DNA of 64,000 nt, from positions 310,001-374,000 of the forward strand of contig NZ_JAHUWZ010000003.1 of assembly GCF_019218755.1 (NCBI RefSeq), in the 5' to 3' direction. The position numbers and the translations under genes were made by a program. The notes under the pieces were generated by a model. The model worked only from the letters and a program-made list of their open reading frames with translations, did not search any database and was not told the DNA's origin. This document shows, piece after piece, positions 55,616-64,000 of the stretch (position 1 is its first letter; each line of letters starts with the position of its first letter). This DNA comes from Acidovorax sp. sif1233. GTDB lineage: Bacteria; Pseudomonadota; Gammaproteobacteria; Burkholderiales; Burkholderiaceae_C.

Positions 55616-55848
55616 GGCGGCTCGCAAGGATCAGAAGGGCAGGAAAAAGGGGCAGCGCAGGAGAAAACACGCAATGAAGGCGCCAATATCCGCCAATCCT
55701 GCCGCGCTGGATAGCAAAAAAATGGAACTACTTGATCACAAATTGGAATGAAGTACCTGAAAATAGCAGGGACCCGCACCGCACACCGCATCAGTGCCAC
55801 GGACTTGAAAGGCCTTGCCTGGGCCACCACCGATCATTCCCCCCACGC

Positions 55849-56766
55849 ATGACCATGCTGCGCCGCTCCTTCCTGCCATCCACCGCCGATCTGCTGGCCT
55901 TTGAAACGGCTGCCCGCCACCAGAGCGTGTCGCGCGCGGCCGAGGAGCTGCACCTCACGCAAAGCGCCGTGTCACGCCAGATCCGCCAGCTGGAGGAGCA
56001 ACTGGGCACCGCCCTCTTCCACCGCGTGCGCCAGCGCGTGGTGCTCACCGACGCGGGCCGCGTCTACGCCGCCGACGTGCTGGCCGTGCTGCAGCAGCTG
56101 TCGGCCAGCACGCAGAAGGCCATGGCGTTCGCGAGCACCGACGGCCTGCTCAACCTGGCCGTGCTGCCCACGCTGGGCACCCGCTGGCTCATACCACGCC
56201 TGGGCGGCTTCATGGCCCAGCACCCCGAGGCCATGGTCAATTTTTCGGCCCGCACCGAGCCCTTTGATTTCGCGGGAACACCGTTCGACGCGGCCATCCA
56301 CTTCGGTGCGCCGCACTGGGCGGGTGCCGTGTGCGAATACCTGATGCACGAAGAGACGGTGCCCGTGTGCAGCCCCGCCTACCGCGACCGCCACCACATC
56401 CGCACGCCACAGGATCTGACCCGCGTGGTGCTGCTGCAGCAAAGCACGCGCCCCACCCAGTGGGCCGAGTGGTTCGAGCTGGTGGGCGCCCCCACGGCCC
56501 TGGCCCTGCGCGGCCCCCAGTCCGAACACTTCGCCATGATCGCCCAGGCCGCCGTCTCGCACCTGGGCGCGGCGCTGCTGCCGCGTTTCCTGATCGAGCA
56601 GGAGCTGGCGGCGGGCAGCCTGGTGGAGCTGTCGGGCACGGTACTGACCAGCACCGATGCGTACTACCTCGTGTACCCGGAGGCGCGCGCGCAGACGCCG
56701 CTGGTGAAGGCGTTCAGGGACTGGGTGGTGGGGGAATGCGCAGGCCAGCGGCAAGCCCAAGGCTGA
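55849..56766 (+). CDS. LysR-type regulator (GcvA-like), divergent from the catabolic cluster
   Basis: 305 residues. The winged helix-turn-helix is at 5-65, with AARHQSVSRAAEELHLTQSAVSRQIRQLEEQ as the recognition helix region (in part), followed by the linker helix and an effector domain. The effector domain sequence (VLPTLGTRWLIPRLGGF, PVCSPAYRD, WAEWF) is that of the GcvA/AmpR subgroup. It lies 233 bp from amaB, transcribed away, so it probably regulates the cluster in response to lysine, pipecolate or a breakdown product. ATG 55849; ATG 55855 is also possible. Confidence 0.92.
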   Translation: MTMLRRSFLPSTADLLAFETAARHQSVSRAAEELHLTQSAVSRQIRQLEEQLGTALFHRVRQRVVLTDAGRVYAADVLAVLQQLSASTQKAMAFASTDGLLNLAVLPTLGTRWLIPRLGGFMAQHPEAMVNFSARTEPFDFAGTPFDAAIHFGAPHWAGAVCEYLMHEETVPVCSPAYRDRHHIRTPQDLTRVVLLQQSTRPTQWAEWFELVGAPTALALRGPQSEHFAMIAQAAVSHLGAALLPRFLIEQELAAGSLVELSGTVLTSTDAYYLVYPEARAQTPLVKAFRDWVVGECAGQRQAQG

Positions 56767-56810
56767 GGACCGGCGCGACGCCCCTGCACCACCGGGTCCA
56801 TGGAATTTTT

Positions 56811-56862
56811 GAATAAAAATGCCTCCAGCCCTTGTGGCTAAAGCGCTGGCAGCTATGAAAAG
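56811..56862 (-). repeat. Interspersed palindromic repeat, copy F
   Basis: Copy F, minus orientation, 45 bp after the LysR stop: CATAGCTGCCAGCGCTTT, loop, AAGGGCTGGAGGCATTTTT. One stem arm has an AAGCGCT to AAGGGCT change. The 246 bp between the two LysR genes has no gene; this element is the only structure seen. Confidence 0.8.
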
Positions 56863-57012
56863 TGAAGTGGCAGCACCGGGTATCCGGCGCCCGGGCCGCG
56901 CACCGGCAGGCCGTCATTCAGCGCCCGTCCACCAGCGGAAGTCCGCCAAGGCCCGGCGCGGGCGGCTCGATCGGCCCTGCACAAAACCCCTAGCGGAAAC
57001 CAGGCAGCGGCT

Positions 57013-58020
57013 TCAGGCGGGCCGCACTGCCCGGCTGCTGGCGGTTCCCGCCGGCTTGCGCGCGGTGCGGCCGGCCCGGCGATCCGCCCCCGCCAGTTCC
57101 TTGTCGTTCAATACGTACTGCGGGTTGTTGGTGAGGCGTTCCACGGCCAGGTCGATGAACGCCCGGGCGCGCGCAGGCTGCGACGTCCTGCTGCCGAAGT
57201 ACACAAAGTAGCTGGCGAAATCGGGCATGTGGTCGCGCAGGACGGGGACCAGCTGCCCCGAACGGATATAGGGCGCCGCGGTCACGCCCGCCAGCTGCCC
57301 CAGGACCTTGCCCGCCAGCACGGCCTGCAGCTCGAAGACTTCGTCATTGCTGCAGATGGCGGGCACGACCGGCTGGTCCACGGTCTGCTCCCCCAGCTTC
57401 ACATGCCAGGGGGCGACCTTGCCCGTGCCGGGGTGGCGGAAAGCGCTGCAGCGGTGGGCGGCCAGGGCCGCCAGCGAGTCCGGCACGCCAAAGCGCTGCA
57501 AATACGCCGGTGCTCCGCAAATGACCATCTGCAACGGGAACAGCTTGCGGGCGATGACCCCTTCATGCGGCGAGGCGCCCAGGCGAAAGCCAACGTCCAC
57601 CCGGTCCTCGACCCAGTTGCCCACCCGGTCGTCCAGGAGCACGTCGGGCTGGATGCCGGGGTGCCGTTCACAGAACTCCTCCACCAGGCGCCAGAGGATG
57701 GGCTGAAAAGCCGTGCGAGGGCCGGCTATGCGCAAGGGCCCGGCGAATTCGTCCCTGGCCGTCCGCGCGTTTTGCAGGGCGCGCTGCACGCCCAGCAACG
57801 CGGGCTGCACGTCCTCCAGCAGGCGCTGCCCTGCATCGGTCAGCGACATCACCCGCGTCGTGCGATGGAACAGCCTCGCGTCCAGGTGTTCCTCCAGTTG
57901 CGCCAGCGCCTTGCTCGCCGCCTGCGGGCTGATGTCGAGCGCGTGTGCCGCCTTGCGCAGGCTGCCCAGCTCCGCGGCCTTGATGAAGGTGGATACGGAG
58001 CGGAGTTCGTTGATGGCCAT
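57013..58020 (-). CDS. LysR-type regulator, divergent from the reductase/esterase cluster
   Basis: 335 residues with the AaeR/YafC-type layout. The helix-turn-helix is at 8-65 (KAAELGSLRKAAHALDISPQAASKALAQLEEHL, in part), then FHRTTRVMSLTDAGQRLLE. The effector domain contains RLGASPHEGVIARKLFPLQMVICGAP near 147-172 (in part). The C-terminus has an unusually long basic, Arg/Ala-rich tail of about 30 residues. 121 bp separate it from the TTG start of the aldo/keto reductase; two near-identical 14 bp repeats lie in that gap and are likely binding sites. Confidence 0.93.
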   Translation of the reverse strand: MAINELRSVSTFIKAAELGSLRKAAHALDISPQAASKALAQLEEHLDARLFHRTTRVMSLTDAGQRLLEDVQPALLGVQRALQNARTARDEFAGPLRIAGPRTAFQPILWRLVEEFCERHPGIQPDVLLDDRVGNWVEDRVDVGFRLGASPHEGVIARKLFPLQMVICGAPAYLQRFGVPDSLAALAAHRCSAFRHPGTGKVAPWHVKLGEQTVDQPVVPAICSNDEVFELQAVLAGKVLGQLAGVTAAPYIRSGQLVPVLRDHMPDFASYFVYFGSRTSQPARARAFIDLAVERLTNNPQYVLNDKELAGADRRAGRTARKPAGTASSRAVRPA

Positions 58021-58053
58021 GGCTGCTTCCTCCTGCCGGCATTGTCTCCATTT

Positions 58054-58101
58054 GGATGCGAATCCAGCAACCTATTTACCACTATCCGGATGTGAGTCCA
58101 G
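58054..58101. promoter_or_regulatory. Paired direct repeats, candidate LysR operator
   Basis: GGATGCGAATCCAG (58054-58067) and GGATGTGAGTCCAG (58088-58101) match at 12 of 14 positions and are 34 bp apart start to start. Each has partial dyad symmetry (GGAT...ATCC in the first). They lie in the intergenic region between the LysR gene and the aldo/keto reductase. Confidence 0.6.
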
Positions 58102-58108
58102 TTCCTAG

Positions 58109-58993
<885 letters not shown>

Positions 58994-58996
58994 GCC

Positions 58997-60235
58997 ATGC
59001 GCATGAAGACACTGCTTTGCCTCGCCCTGTGCGGCGCAGCCACCGTGGCGAGCGCGCAGCGGCCCGGACCGGAAAGCGCCGCGCCCGCCGTTGCCGTCCG
59101 CACGGCCGCGCCGTCGCCCGCCGCGACCGGGGCGCCGGAGACCTTCACGGGCACCGTCGAGATCAGCACGCCGTTTCAGGCGCTGCCGCCGGGAAAGGCC
59201 GGCGGCGCAACGGTGCGTTTCGAGGCCCGGGCCCGCACGGCCTGGCACACCCATCCCCTGGGACAGACGCTCGTGGTCACGGCCGGCCTGGGCCTGGTGC
59301 AGCAGGCGGGGCAACCGGCCCAGTGGATCCGCCCCGGCGACGTGGTCGGCATCCCCGCCAACGTGCGCCACTGGCACGGCGCGGGCCCCGGCGGCCCCAT
59401 GGCCCATGTCGCCATCGCCGAAAAGGAAGACGGCACCTCGGTGGCCTGGAAAGACAAGGTCAGCGATCAGGACTACGAGGCCGCCCTGGCCAGCGCGGGC
59501 CTGGCCGCGGCGGCTCCCGCCGCGATGCCGGCTGGACACGCCGGCCAGCACATCGTGCCCCCGCGGGCAGCGGCGCATGCACAGCCCGCCAGCGAAGTCC
59601 TGTCGGCCAGGCAGCAGGCCATCCCCCTGATGGCGTCCTTTGCGGCGGCCAGCAACATGCCCCGGCTCAACACGGCCTTGAACCAGGGGCTGGATGCGGG
59701 CATGACGGTCAGCGAGGCCAAGGAAGTTCTGGTGCAGCTTTACGCCTATGCGGGGTTCCCCAAGAGCCTCAACGCGCTTGGCGAACTGATGAAGGTCGTG
59801 CAGGAACGCAGGCAGCGCGGCATCCAGGACGCACCGGGCCGCGAACCCGGACGCCGCATCGCCACCGGCGATGAACTGGTGGCGGCCGGCAAGGCGAACC
59901 AGACCGCGATCTCCGGCGGGCCGGTGCAGGGCCCGCTGTTCGACTTCGCGCCCGTCATCAACCAGTTCCTGCAGGCCCACTTGTTCGGCGACATCTTCGA
60001 GCGCGACAACCTCGACTGGCAAAGCCGCGAACTGGCCACGGTCGGCGCGCTCGCCGCCATGCCGGGCGTGGAGGCCCAGTTGCGCTCGCACCTGCGGGCC
60101 AGCCTGCGCGTGGGCCCGAGTGCCACGCAGCTGCGGCAACTGGTGCAGGTGCTGGCAGAACAGGGCGATCCAGATGCCGCCCATCGCGCCCAAGACGCGC
60201 TCACGCAGGCGGTTGCCGCCGCATCGAAAGGTTGA
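58997..60235 (+). CDS. Secreted cupin / carboxymuconolactone-decarboxylase fusion
   Basis: 412 residues with an unusual domain order. Signal peptide 1-20 (cleavage after ASA); cupin domain about 60-145 with AWHTHPLGQTLVV and HWHG metal-binding His; a linker; then a CMD-like domain about 210-400 with two helical repeats (LVQLYAYAGFPKSLNALGELMKVV, and ELATVGALAAMPGVEAQLRSHLRASLRVG, both shown in part). The AhpD-type CxxC is absent. Cupin-CMD fusions are annotated as carboxymuconolactone decarboxylases, but export to the periplasm makes an aromatic-pathway role doubtful. Starts 3 bp after the reductase stop. Confidence 0.82.
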   Translation: MRMKTLLCLALCGAATVASAQRPGPESAAPAVAVRTAAPSPAATGAPETFTGTVEISTPFQALPPGKAGGATVRFEARARTAWHTHPLGQTLVVTAGLGLVQQAGQPAQWIRPGDVVGIPANVRHWHGAGPGGPMAHVAIAEKEDGTSVAWKDKVSDQDYEAALASAGLAAAAPAAMPAGHAGQHIVPPRAAAHAQPASEVLSARQQAIPLMASFAAASNMPRLNTALNQGLDAGMTVSEAKEVLVQLYAYAGFPKSLNALGELMKVVQERRQRGIQDAPGREPGRRIATGDELVAAGKANQTAISGGPVQGPLFDFAPVINQFLQAHLFGDIFERDNLDWQSRELATVGALAAMPGVEAQLRSHLRASLRVGPSATQLRQLVQVLAEQGDPDAAHRAQDALTQAVAAASKG

Positions 60236-60237
60236 AC

Positions 60238-61326
60238 ATGGACACCCACCGAATCCTGCGGGCCGCCGCCCTTGCCCTGCCGGCGCTCATCACCGGCTGC
60301 GCAACCCCTCCTCCCCAGGGCACCGGCAACGTCCCTGGTCCGCTGGTGATCCAGGCCCAGGGGAGCTTCGCCGTCGGCGGGACCGTGCAGAAAACCCCCG
60401 GAAACTACGACAACAACAAGCCGGGCGCTTCGGGCCAGAGTTTCCACGGCGACCACCTCTATGCCTTCTACCAGGTGCCGCAGAACCCGAAGGCATTGCC
60501 CATCGTGATGCTGCATGGCGCCTTCCAGTCCGCGCGCAGCTGGGAAACCACGGCGGACGGGCGCGAGGGCTTTCAGACCTTGTTCCTGCGCCGTGGCTTT
60601 CCGGTCTACGTGGTGGACCAGCCGCGCCGTGGCCGGGCCGGCAGCAGCACGGTCGCGGCAACGATCGAGCCGGCACCCAACGACCAGCTGTTCTTCGACC
60701 AGTTCCGGATGGGCAAGTGGCCGAACTACTTCGGCAATGTCCAGTTCGACCGCAAGCCGGAGACGCTGGAGCAGTTCTTCCGCTCAGTCACGCCCAACAC
60801 CGGCCCCTACGACGCCGGCGTGGTAGCAGACGCCCTGTCGGCGCTGTTCACCAAAATCGGCCCGGCGATCCTGTTCACGCATTCGCAAGCCGGCGGCCCC
60901 GGCTGGCTGGCGGCAATCAAGAACCCGAACGTCAAGGCGATCGTCGCTTTCGAGCCGGGCAGCGGCTTCATCTTTCCGCGGGGCGAGTTGCCCCCGGCCA
61001 TGCCCAGTGCGGCCGGGACGCTGTCGCCCGAGGCGGTACCGATGCCGGACTTCCTGAAGCTCACCCGGCTCCCGATCACCATCTACTACGGCGACAACTT
61101 CCCGGTCGAGCCCACCCCGGAGCGCGGCCAGGACAACTGGCGCGTGCGGCTGGCCATGGCCCGGCTGTGGGTCGACGCCGTCAACAGGCACGGCGGCGAC
61201 GCCCGGCTGGTGCACCTTCCGGAGATTGGAGTGCGCGGCAACACGCACTTCCTGATGTCCGACTTGAACAACCTGCAGATCGCGCAGCTGGTGTCGCAGT
61301 TTCTGGCCCACAAGAAGCTGGACTGA
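60238..61326 (+). CDS. Lipoprotein alpha/beta hydrolase (esterase-like)
   Basis: 362-residue hydrolase. A lipobox, ALITGC (residues 18-23), follows a basic, hydrophobic N-terminus, so it should be a lipoprotein anchored in the inner or outer membrane. The alpha/beta-hydrolase oxyanion motif VMLHGAFQSARSW is near 88, nucleophile elbow FTHSQAGG near 221, and the His in GVRGNTHFLMSD near 345. ATG 60238 is preferred over TTG 60232. It follows the cupin-CMD gene by 2 bp, so is co-translated. Substrate unknown. Confidence 0.85.
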   Translation: MDTHRILRAAALALPALITGCATPPPQGTGNVPGPLVIQAQGSFAVGGTVQKTPGNYDNNKPGASGQSFHGDHLYAFYQVPQNPKALPIVMLHGAFQSARSWETTADGREGFQTLFLRRGFPVYVVDQPRRGRAGSSTVAATIEPAPNDQLFFDQFRMGKWPNYFGNVQFDRKPETLEQFFRSVTPNTGPYDAGVVADALSALFTKIGPAILFTHSQAGGPGWLAAIKNPNVKAIVAFEPGSGFIFPRGELPPAMPSAAGTLSPEAVPMPDFLKLTRLPITIYYGDNFPVEPTPERGQDNWRVRLAMARLWVDAVNRHGGDARLVHLPEIGVRGNTHFLMSDLNNLQIAQLVSQFLAHKKLD

Positions 61327-61381
61327 TGTACCCGGCCGCGCCATACCGCGCAGGCAGACCACAAAAATGATTGGAGCTTGA

Positions 61382-62485
61382 ATGAAACACGAAGCCGTCA
61401 ATGAAAAGCGCCGCGAGTTCCTTGGGACCTCGGCCCTTGCCATCTCAGCCGCCGCCATCGGTGTTCCCGCCATGGCCACACCCACCTCCGCTGTCGCCGC
61501 TGGTGGCGGCAGCAAGAATCCCTTCACGCTGGTCTATGCCAGCGCGATCACGAAGAACGAGCCGGGCAAGGTCCACATCCGCCCGGTGAAGTACAAGCTC
61601 AACGGCCTGGACATCGTCGCCAACGTCTACACCCCGGCGAACCACGATCCCAAGAAAAAATACCCCGCGATCGTCGTGGCGCACCCGAACGGCGGCGTGA
61701 AGGAGCAGGTCGCCGGCCTGTATGCCCAGCACCTGGCGGAGCAGGGCTACATCACGATCGCGATGGACGCGGCGTATCAGGGCGGCAGCGGCGGCCAGCC
61801 ACGCAGCACGGACAAGCCGCAATTTCGCACGGAGGACATTCACGGTGCGGCCGACTTCATCACCCGCTATCCAGGTGTCGATGCGGCGCGCCTGGGACTG
61901 CTCGGCATTTGTGGTGGCGGCGGCTATGCGCTGTCGGCAGCGAAGTCAGACAAGCGCTTCAAGACGCTGGCGACGCTCAGCATGTTCAACTCCGGACGGG
62001 TCCGCCGCAACGGGTTTTCCGACTCCCAGCTGGATACGATCCAGAAGCGCTTGAAGGACGCGTCGGATGCGCGCGCCCAGGAGAAGGCGGGAGGCAAGGT
62101 TCTCTATTCGGGCGATGCCGACATGACGGATGCGCAGATTGCGGCGTTGCCATTCGAGATGTACCGGCAGGGCTACGAATACTACTGGCGCACCCATGCG
62201 CATCCGGGCTCCACGTTCAAATACACCACGAGCAGCTTGATGGACCTGATGCGCTGGGATGCCACCGAGGAGATCGAACTGATCCAGCAACCGCTGCTGA
62301 TGATCGCGGGCAGCAAGGCTGACAGCTTGTACATGACCGAAGATGCGTTCGCCAAGGCCACGGGCGCGAAGGACAAGGAACTGTTCAAGATCGAAGGCGC
62401 CACGCACATCGAGACCTACTGGGTGCCCCAGTATGTGGAAGCCGCGATGGGCCAGCTGATTCCGTTCTACGCCAGGACCTTGTGA
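61382..62485 (+). CDS. Tat-exported alpha/beta hydrolase (dienelactone-hydrolase-like)
   Basis: 367 residues. The N-terminus has the twin-arginine motif KRREFLGTSA followed by a hydrophobic stretch (about 15-40), so export by Tat is likely. The hydrolase domain has IVVAHPNGGVKEQ near 96 and a nucleophile elbow LGICGGGGYALS near 178, in which Cys replaces Ser, as in dienelactone hydrolase. The acid/His pair is probably Asp near 315 (GSKADSLYM) and His in GATHIETYWVP near 342. Fourth gene of the plus-strand cluster, 55 bp after the esterase. The product or substrate is not known. Confidence 0.85.
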   Translation: MKHEAVNEKRREFLGTSALAISAAAIGVPAMATPTSAVAAGGGSKNPFTLVYASAITKNEPGKVHIRPVKYKLNGLDIVANVYTPANHDPKKKYPAIVVAHPNGGVKEQVAGLYAQHLAEQGYITIAMDAAYQGGSGGQPRSTDKPQFRTEDIHGAADFITRYPGVDAARLGLLGICGGGGYALSAAKSDKRFKTLATLSMFNSGRVRRNGFSDSQLDTIQKRLKDASDARAQEKAGGKVLYSGDADMTDAQIAALPFEMYRQGYEYYWRTHAHPGSTFKYTTSSLMDLMRWDATEEIELIQQPLLMIAGSKADSLYMTEDAFAKATGAKDKELFKIEGATHIETYWVPQYVEAAMGQLIPFYARTL

Positions 62486-62504
62486 TCCGGAAAGAACCCC
62501 GTCT

Positions 62505-64000
62505 TCACGGCGCTTCCACCCGATTGCGCCCTGACGCCTTGGCCCGGTACAGCCCGCCATCCGCCGCCTCGATCAGTTGCCGCTCGCACCCCTGCGCGTA
62601 AGGCCCTGCCATCGTGGCGGCTCCCACGCTCACCGTGACGCAGCCCCACGAGCTGCCGCTGTGCGCGATGGCCAGCGCCTCGATCCGCTCCCGCACGACC
62701 TCCGCCACAATGCGCGCGCCCTGAAGATCCGTGCCGGGAAGAATGATCGCCAGTTCTTCCCCGCCGTAGCGCGCCACGAGGTCACCGGGGCGTTTGGCGT
62801 ACTGCACCAGGCATTTCGACACCGCCTGCAGGCAGGCATCGCCCGCCACATGGCCGTAGGTGTCGTTGAAACCCTTGAAGTAGTCGATATCGATGAGCAG
62901 CAGGGACAGCGGCGTCCCCTGCCGGCTCGCGCGGCGGCACTCCATGTTCAGGGTTTCGTCGAAGCAGCGGCGATTGGCCAGGCCCGTGAGCTGGTCTTGC
63001 GCGGCCAGCGCCTCCAGCTTCTGGTTCACCCGCATCAGATCCTCGCGCGCAGCCACGAGGGAGGCCTCGGCGCGGGTCCGGCGGCGGATGTCGAGCAGCA
63101 GCCGCCAGCCGATGACCGCGATGCCCAGGAGCAAGGCACCGACGACGGCCGCAGTGAGCAGCGCCTGATGCCGCCAGCCGGACAGGGCTTCTTCCTTGCC
63201 CACCGCCACGGTGGTGACCACGGGATACCGGTCGCTCTTGCGAAAGGCGTACAGCCGCTGCGTTCCGTCGATGCCGGACTTGAACGAGGCCGTGCCCGAC
63301 ACGGCGCCGGAGTAGACGCGCTGGAAATTGGCCGATTTGGAGAAGTCGCGGCCCAGGTCCTGCTCGCGGTAGGGATAGCGAACGAGCATCTGCCCGCCCG
63401 TGGTCGACAGCCCGATGGCGCCTTGGTCGCCCACGTCGATCTTGCCGAACAGCTCCAGAAAGCTCTTGATGCCCAGGCTCACCACCACCACGCCGCCAAA
63501 GCGCCTGTCCTTGTCCTCGAAGCGCTGGCTGATGGTGATGACCCAGTCGCCGGTGGAGCGGCTCCGGATGGCCGGCCCGATGAAGGGCTCGCGCGACGCG
63601 CTGTCGCGGTGGTGGGCAAAGAAGGCCCTGTCCGTGCTGTTGGCCTGGGCCGGCAAGCGCCCGGCCGAAGACATGAGCCAGTCGCCGGTGGCGCCATAGA
63701 TGACGATGCCATTGAGCTGGGTCAGCAAATGTTCCTGCTGGTCGATCAGCCGCTGCAGGCGCTGCATGTGCTGGGGGCCGGTGCCCTCTTCCTCCAGCCG
63801 CTCCACGATGCCCAGCAGCAGCATGGCGCTTTGCGTGATGACGCCTTCGGTGTAGGTGTTGAGGGTCTGCGCCAGGTTGAGGTTCTGGGTGTCGATTTCG
63901 GCCAGCGAGCGCTCCCGCGCCGACCACATCTGCCAGGCGGTGGCGGCAGCCACCGAGAGGTACACAACGGTCAGCAGCAGCACTGCCAGGCGAACATCAC
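62505..64000 (-). CDS. Membrane sensor diguanylate cyclase (Cache-GGDEF), N-terminus cut by window end
   Basis: Makes cyclic-di-GMP in response to a periplasmic signal. The reading frame stays open to the window edge, so its start lies beyond 64000; the GTG at 63983 falls inside the first membrane segment and is unlikely. Order seen: TM1 (about the first 20 residues), a dCache-type periplasmic domain of about 240 residues (GATGDWLMSS, DRAFFAHHRDS, GPAIRSRSTGDWVITIS), TM2 (LLTAAVVGALLLGIAVIG), then GGDEF with YGGEEL as active site. RPGD lies five residues before it, an RxxD I-site. It is convergent with the Tat hydrolase gene. Confidence 0.92.
   Translation of the reverse strand, partial: DVRLAVLLLTVVYLSVAAATAWQMWSARERSLAEIDTQNLNLAQTLNTYTEGVITQSAMLLLGIVERLEEEGTGPQHMQRLQRLIDQQEHLLTQLNGIVIYGATGDWLMSSAGRLPAQANSTDRAFFAHHRDSASREPFIGPAIRSRSTGDWVITISQRFEDKDRRFGGVVVVSLGIKSFLELFGKIDVGDQGAIGLSTTGGQMLVRYPYREQDLGRDFSKSANFQRVYSGAVSGTASFKSGIDGTQRLYAFRKSDRYPVVTTVAVGKEEALSGWRHQALLTAAVVGALLLGIAVIGWRLLLDIRRRTRAEASLVAAREDLMRVNQKLEALAAQDQLTGLANRRCFDETLNMECRRASRQGTPLSLLLIDIDYFKGFNDTYGHVAGDACLQAVSKCLVQYAKRPGDLVARYGGEELAIILPGTDLQGARIVAEVVRERIEALAIAHSGSSWGCVTVSVGAATMAGPYAQGCERQLIEAADGGLYRAKASGRNRVEAP

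Overview
The window looks like a piece of a Comamonadaceae (Acidovorax-like betaproteobacterial) chromosome. GC content is high and third positions are strongly GC-biased, which produces very long antisense shadow frames. Gene order is typical of Burkholderiales: rpmF-plsX-fabHDG-acpP-fabF running into rpoE-rseA-rseB-mucD-lepA-lepB-DUF4845-rnc-era-recO-pdxJ-acpS-nagZ. A short palindromic repeat of a kind I associate with Acidovorax and relatives occurs six times. No rRNA, tRNA, CRISPR array, prophage or insertion sequence was seen. The genus is an inference from gene order and composition, not from a database match.

Layout. 1-1.1 kb: a partial YggT membrane protein and, divergent from it, a LON-substrate-binding-domain protein. 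1.2-9.5 kb: a tightly packed eight-gene plus-strand glycan-assembly cluster (sugar dehydratase, flippase, acyltransferase, two glycosyltransferases, methyltransferase, sugar aminotransferase, initiating phosphoglycosyltransferase). 9.5-12.9 kb: lysS, a REC-GGDEF response regulator and a short MscS channel, followed by a nine-copy AACC repeat. 13.0-32.7 kb: a long minus-strand housekeeping block. Read in transcription order it runs YceD, L32, phospholipid/fatty-acid synthesis (plsX, fabH, fabD, fabG, acpP, fabF), a YgfX/CptA-like protein, the sigma-E envelope-stress genes, lepA, lepB, DUF4845, rnc, era, recO, pdxJ, acpS and nagZ. 32.8-35.4 kb: Maf/YceF, an RsmI-like methylase and a secreted MORN-type repeat protein. 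35.6-38.9 kb: S49 protease, Rieske protein, HAD phosphatase and RluC on the minus strand, divergent from rne with its roughly 0.6 kb leader. 42.8-45.7 kb: yaaA, a 2OG-Fe(II) oxygenase, queF and a small membrane protein. 45.8-48.8 kb: an Aer-like chemoreceptor and DinB.

48.9-56.8 kb: a probable lysine/pipecolate catabolic cluster (ThDP enzyme, aminotransferase, periplasmic amino-acid-binding protein, FAD amine oxidase, ALDH7-type dehydrogenase) with a divergent LysR regulator. 57.0-62.5 kb: a second LysR gene divergent from a four-gene cluster (aldo/keto reductase, secreted cupin-CMD fusion, lipoprotein esterase, Tat-exported hydrolase) whose pathway I do not recognise. 62.5-64 kb: a sensor diguanylate cyclase cut by the window end.

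The most unusual signals are non-coding. One is a phased cluster of DnaA-box-like sites between mucD and lepA, outside the usual oriC context. Another is the dispersed palindromic repeat, one copy of which encodes the signal peptide of the MORN-type protein while others supply stop codons or tails of fabH, acpS and pdxJ. A third is a pair of direct repeats between the second LysR gene and its target cluster.
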